16,528 nt of DNA, taken from Azoarcus sp. GTDB taxonomy: Bacteria; Pseudomonadota; Gammaproteobacteria; Burkholderiales; Rhodocyclaceae. Both the position numbers and the translations under genes were made by a program. Location: the NCBI GenBank assembly GCA_031258035.1, contig JAIRNL010000230.1:1-16528 (forward strand), written 5' to 3'. A model generated the notes under the pieces. The model saw nothing but the letters and a program-made list of their open reading frames with translations, made no database searches and was not told where the DNA came from. Below, piece by piece: positions 15,401 to 16,528 of this stretch. Position 1 is the stretch's first letter; every line of letters starts with the position of its first letter.

Positions 15401-16156
15401 TTCGATGGAGAGGGCGGGCGGTTATATTGGACGGGCGATCTGGTTCGCTGGAATCGAGACGGCCAGTTGGAGTATCTGGGCCGAATTGACCATCAAGTGA
15501 AGATACGTGGGTTCCGTATCGAACTGGGTGAAATCGAGGCGTGCCTGTTGGGTGAGGCTGAGATACGTGAAGCGGTGGTGGCGTCGGACGCCGGGCCGGG
15601 CGGAGCGCGGCTGGTCGGGTACGTGTCCCTACATCCAGGCCAGGAAGTCGAAGGCGGCGGACTACGGGAACGGCTGGGTCGGATGCTGCCGGGGCACATG
15701 GTACCGAGTGCCATCGTGGTGCTGGAGTCTCTGCCATTGAATGTGAATGGCAAGATCGACCGGAGAGCGTTACCGAAACCGGCGTTTGGAGACGAAGGTC
15801 GGTATGAAGCGCCGCTGAGCGAGGCTGAGGAGACCCTGGCGAGCATTTGGGCCGAAGTGCTGGGCGTGTCCAGGGTCGGGAGAAACGACAATTTCTTCCA
15901 TCTCGGAGGACATTCAATCGCGCTGATAAAGACGCAAATGAGAGTCCGAGATGTCTTCGGCGTCCAAGTTCCACTTCGCACGTATTTCGAAAATCCCGTA
16001 CTTCGCGACATTGGATGCCATATCTCTGCCGGACGCAATAATGTCGGCAGCGTAATGGGTGGTACTCTTGATTTTGAGCAACTTGGCATGCTTTTGGACG
16101 AATTGGACATTCTGGGTTTGGACGGCAATACGCAAAGTACGGATAACCCAGAATGA
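12443..16156 (+). CDS. Nonribosomal peptide synthetase, truncated FAAL-C-A(Ser)-T
   Basis: This 1237-aa NRPS starts at an ATGA overlap with the hydroxylase. Residues 12-108 match the N-terminus of fatty acyl-AMP ligases (LSYAELDLQVRAL, ALLLLENDERYAVAFLACLYAGLIAVP), but no AMP-binding core follows. Around residues 108-120 the sequence switches to a C-domain leader (VEVPPNLIPADC, QDIYPLAPLQEGILFHHLL). The condensation domain (about 165-600) has HHLVDDN at 302-308, where HHxxxD is kept and the usual Gly is Asn, and GTVLFGRMQGG at 431-441. The adenylation domain (about 615-1110) has YIIYTSGSTGIPKG, NLYGPTE, YWTGD and Lys1104 in NGK. The specificity positions I read are D814 V815 W818 H857 I882 S884 L908 I916 D917 plus Lys, matching serine codes. 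The carrier domain has LGGHS with Ser1158. A 45-residue acidic tail may dock to a partner, and no thioesterase is present. Confidence 0.93.
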   Translation: MSQTAARPCPRNFVEHLRRLASERADDVALVVAKEQGRATADVVLSYAELDLQVRALAASLQARFDAGERALLLLENDERYAVAFLACLYAGLIAVPLFPPESSRPQHFALAIRQGQRRDVEVPPNLIPADCQAIKPEMLPLVRLTKEEIGSIEAMVPGGAINIQDIYPLAPLQEGILFHHLLQEQGDVYITSHGLSFDSRERLEGFIGSFNQVIARHDILRTAVLWEGLPEPVQVVYRKAELKVQWLEEVESGTGGSIAERLAAYTDSSRYRIDVRRAPLFHAIGAHDPERQRWLLQLLVHHLVDDNTTVKLIVEEIALIQSDRESELVEPVPFRRFVAQAQLGVSREEHEAYFKELLGDLEEPTTPFGLLDVRGDGTKVQEARLTLDAELARTIREQSRRHGVSAAALFHLAWALVLARTSGQDDVVFGTVLFGRMQGGEGADKALGMFINTLPARIRLGSRSIVQCLKQTHEMLAGLLHHEHATLTLAQRCSGLPPGAPLFSAMLNCRHTHAAKDSAGNDAAAWLGIESTGGKERTNYSFNLSVDDLGDGFDLVAQVDESVPAQWVCGFMELALEALLEAIGRHPENAIGELNPLSGSERAKLIHWGVNRERYSEVRPVHRLIEDRVREQPEAIALVFGGEELSYAELNARANRLANRLIALGIGPEVRVGVALERSTALIVSLLAVLKAGGGYVPLDPEYPVERLAYMVKDSGIGQLLTDSALSAKLPMEDAQILELDNLDLTDEPDEDPQVTLHGENLAYIIYTSGSTGIPKGAANRHCSLTNRLVWMQASYGLNANDAILQKTPCSFDVSVWEFFWPLMTGAQLVVAAPGDHRDPERLIAQIQAHAVSTVHFVPSMLQAFLVHEGIEACASLRRIICSGESLPPEVQAAVFARLPTVALYNLYGPTEAAIDVTHWKCKADGNTRIPIGQPIADTRTYVLDADLNLAPQGVTGELYLGGIGLARGYLNRSGLTAERFIADPFDGEGGRLYWTGDLVRWNRDGQLEYLGRIDHQVKIRGFRIELGEIEACLLGEAEIREAVVASDAGPGGARLVGYVSLHPGQEVEGGGLRERLGRMLPGHMVPSAIVVLESLPLNVNGKIDRRALPKPAFGDEGRYEAPLSEAEETLASIWAEVLGVSRVGRNDNFFHLGGHSIALIKTQMRVRDVFGVQVPLRTYFENPVLRDIGCHISAGRNNVGSVMGGTLDFEQLGMLLDELDILGLDGNTQSTDNPE
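12755..12802 (+). other. Deletion/recombination junction inside the NRPS gene
   Basis: Across codons 105-120 the protein passes from FAAL-type sequence (PPESSRPQH) to the linker that normally stands immediately before a condensation domain (RRDVEVPPNLIP). A complete FAAL continues for roughly 450 more residues and is followed by a carrier domain. Both are missing, while the frame stays open. The exact joint cannot be placed without an intact homologue. Confidence 0.65.
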
Positions 16157-16157
16157 A

Positions 16158-16182
16158 CGCCATCTACTTGGCGCTTTCTTTT
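16158..16182 (+). terminator. Rho-independent terminator candidate after the NRPS
   Basis: Just after the TGA at 16156, CGCCA (16158-16162) and TGGCG (16169-16173) form a 5-bp GC-rich stem with a 6-base loop, followed by CTTTCTTTT. The stem is short, but position and T-run fit a terminator for the NRPS operon. Confidence 0.5.
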
Positions 16183-16185
16183 ATG

Positions 16186-16216
16186 TAAGCAGGAGTAATT
16201 CTTGCTTATGTTTTTG
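16186..16216 (+). terminator. Second hairpin with T-run, terminator or leader attenuator
   Basis: TAAGCAGGA (16186-16194) pairs with TCTTGCTTA (16200-16208) around a 5-base loop, with one G-T wobble, and TGTTTTTG follows. It lies between the first hairpin and the next gene start at 16247. It could reinforce termination or act in the leader of the downstream gene. Confidence 0.4.
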
Positions 16217-16246
16217 TTTCACTTCTTTCTCTTTGGAGATATTGCT

Positions 16247-16408
16247 ATGAAAAACTTGCATTTGAAGCTCACTGCCATAGCCGCTCTTGTAGCGGGCTGC
16301 TTCACCGTTCCTGCATACGCGCAGACGGAGGATGTCCCTAGCAGGCTGTCGGACTTTCCCCGCCAATGCGATAATCATCGTCCCAGAAACAGACAGAGGC
16401 CGCGATGA
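16247..16408 (+). pseudogene. Exported protein gene interrupted by an insertion sequence
   Basis: The ATG at 16247 follows GGAG by about 9 bases. The product begins MKNLHLKLTAIAALVAGCFT then VPAYAQTEDVPS: a Lys-containing n-region, a hydrophobic core and an AYA|Q signal-peptidase I site after residue 25. An alternative lipobox-like VAGC ends at Cys18, so a lipoprotein cannot be excluded. At about 16341, after roughly 31 codons, the reading enters Arg/Pro-rich sequence that belongs to the leader of a transposase gene. It stops at 16408, inside that gene's ATG region. The host gene is therefore truncated. What it encoded cannot be told from the signal peptide. Lying after a peptide synthetase it might be an outer-membrane receptor or exporter part, but that is only context. 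Confidence 0.7.
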
Positions 16409-16528
16409 GCTTCCAGCCGATTGATCGAGAGACGGATTACCTGCTTCCCCCTTCAGTACAGGAGTGGTTGCCAGAGGCCCACTTGGCGCGCTACGTGGCG
16501 GAGGTTGTCGAGACGCTGGATCTATCGG
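16342..16528 (+). mobile_element. Left end of an IS1182-like insertion sequence (runs off window)
   Basis: The exported-protein frame is broken at CTAG (16338-16341), followed by CAGGCTGTCGGACTTTCCCC, which I take as the start of the left inverted repeat, and 63 bp later by a transposase gene. CTAG may be one half of a 4-bp target duplication. The right end is outside the window, so neither inverted repeat nor duplication can be confirmed. Confidence 0.6.
16405..16528 (+). CDS. IS1182-like transposase, N-terminal fragment (cut by window end)
   Basis: The ATG at 16405, preceded by AGAGG, opens a frame reading MSFQPIDRETDYLLPPSVQE then WLPEAHLARYVAEVVETLDLS, which continues past the window. 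The pattern (short polar start, LLPPSVQEWLPE, HLARYVAEVVE-x-LDLS) is the conserved N-terminal domain of IS1182-family and related DDE transposases, which lies before the catalytic domain. Only 41 residues are visible, so completeness and exact IS name cannot be judged. Confidence 0.8.
   Translation, partial: MSFQPIDRETDYLLPPSVQEWLPEAHLARYVAEVVETLDLS

Overview
The window looks like chromosome from a GC-rich proteobacterium, most likely a betaproteobacterium. That rests on protein-level resemblance of MutY, SbcC and SbcD and on general composition, so genus cannot be given. It holds three blocks: a housekeeping DNA-repair block, a replication-module remnant of a mobile element, and the start of a nonribosomal peptide synthetase (NRPS) locus that shows several independent signs of decay.

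Block 1 (1-6057): mutY (adenine glycosylase, start cut by the window edge) reads rightward and converges on sbcC. sbcC and sbcD read leftward as an sbcD-sbcC operon encoding the Mre11/Rad50-like SbcCD nuclease. All three look intact.

Block 2 (about 6100-10760): a leftward run of six closely packed or overlapping genes. In order of transcription they are an AlpA-type excisionase/regulator, a small one-helix membrane protein, an 816-aa Toprim-DUF3987 primase/helicase-like protein, a Cys-rich protein with a striking Ala-Thr-Val repeat, a short coupled ORF, and a small winged-helix-like protein. This is typical of a satellite prophage or integrative element, but no integrase, relaxase or structural gene is present. 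Upstream of alpA lie four helically phased iteron-like repeats. Next to sbcD lies a fragment resembling a tRNA 3' end plus a C-rich repeat, a possible attachment-site scar. The ATV repeat is built from a 9-bp unit whose reverse complement is a rotation of itself, so both strands encode the same peptide and part of the array forms a 20-bp perfect inverted repeat.

Block 3 (10760-16528): a rightward, overlapping operon of a 4'-phosphopantetheinyl transferase, a SyrP/TauD-family Fe(II)/2-oxoglutarate hydroxylase and a 1237-aa NRPS. The NRPS has the layout (FAAL N-terminal stub)-C-A-T, and the A-domain specificity residues read DVWHISLIDK, a serine-type code. The transferase has an in-frame TAA at codon 59. 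The fatty acyl-AMP ligase (FAAL) is cut to about its first 110 residues and joined in frame to a condensation domain. The next gene, encoding an exported protein, is interrupted after about 31 codons by what looks like an IS1182-like element running off the window. Together these suggest a lipopeptide or siderophore-like locus that has lost lipid initiation and possibly its carrier-protein activation, and is decaying or has been rearranged.
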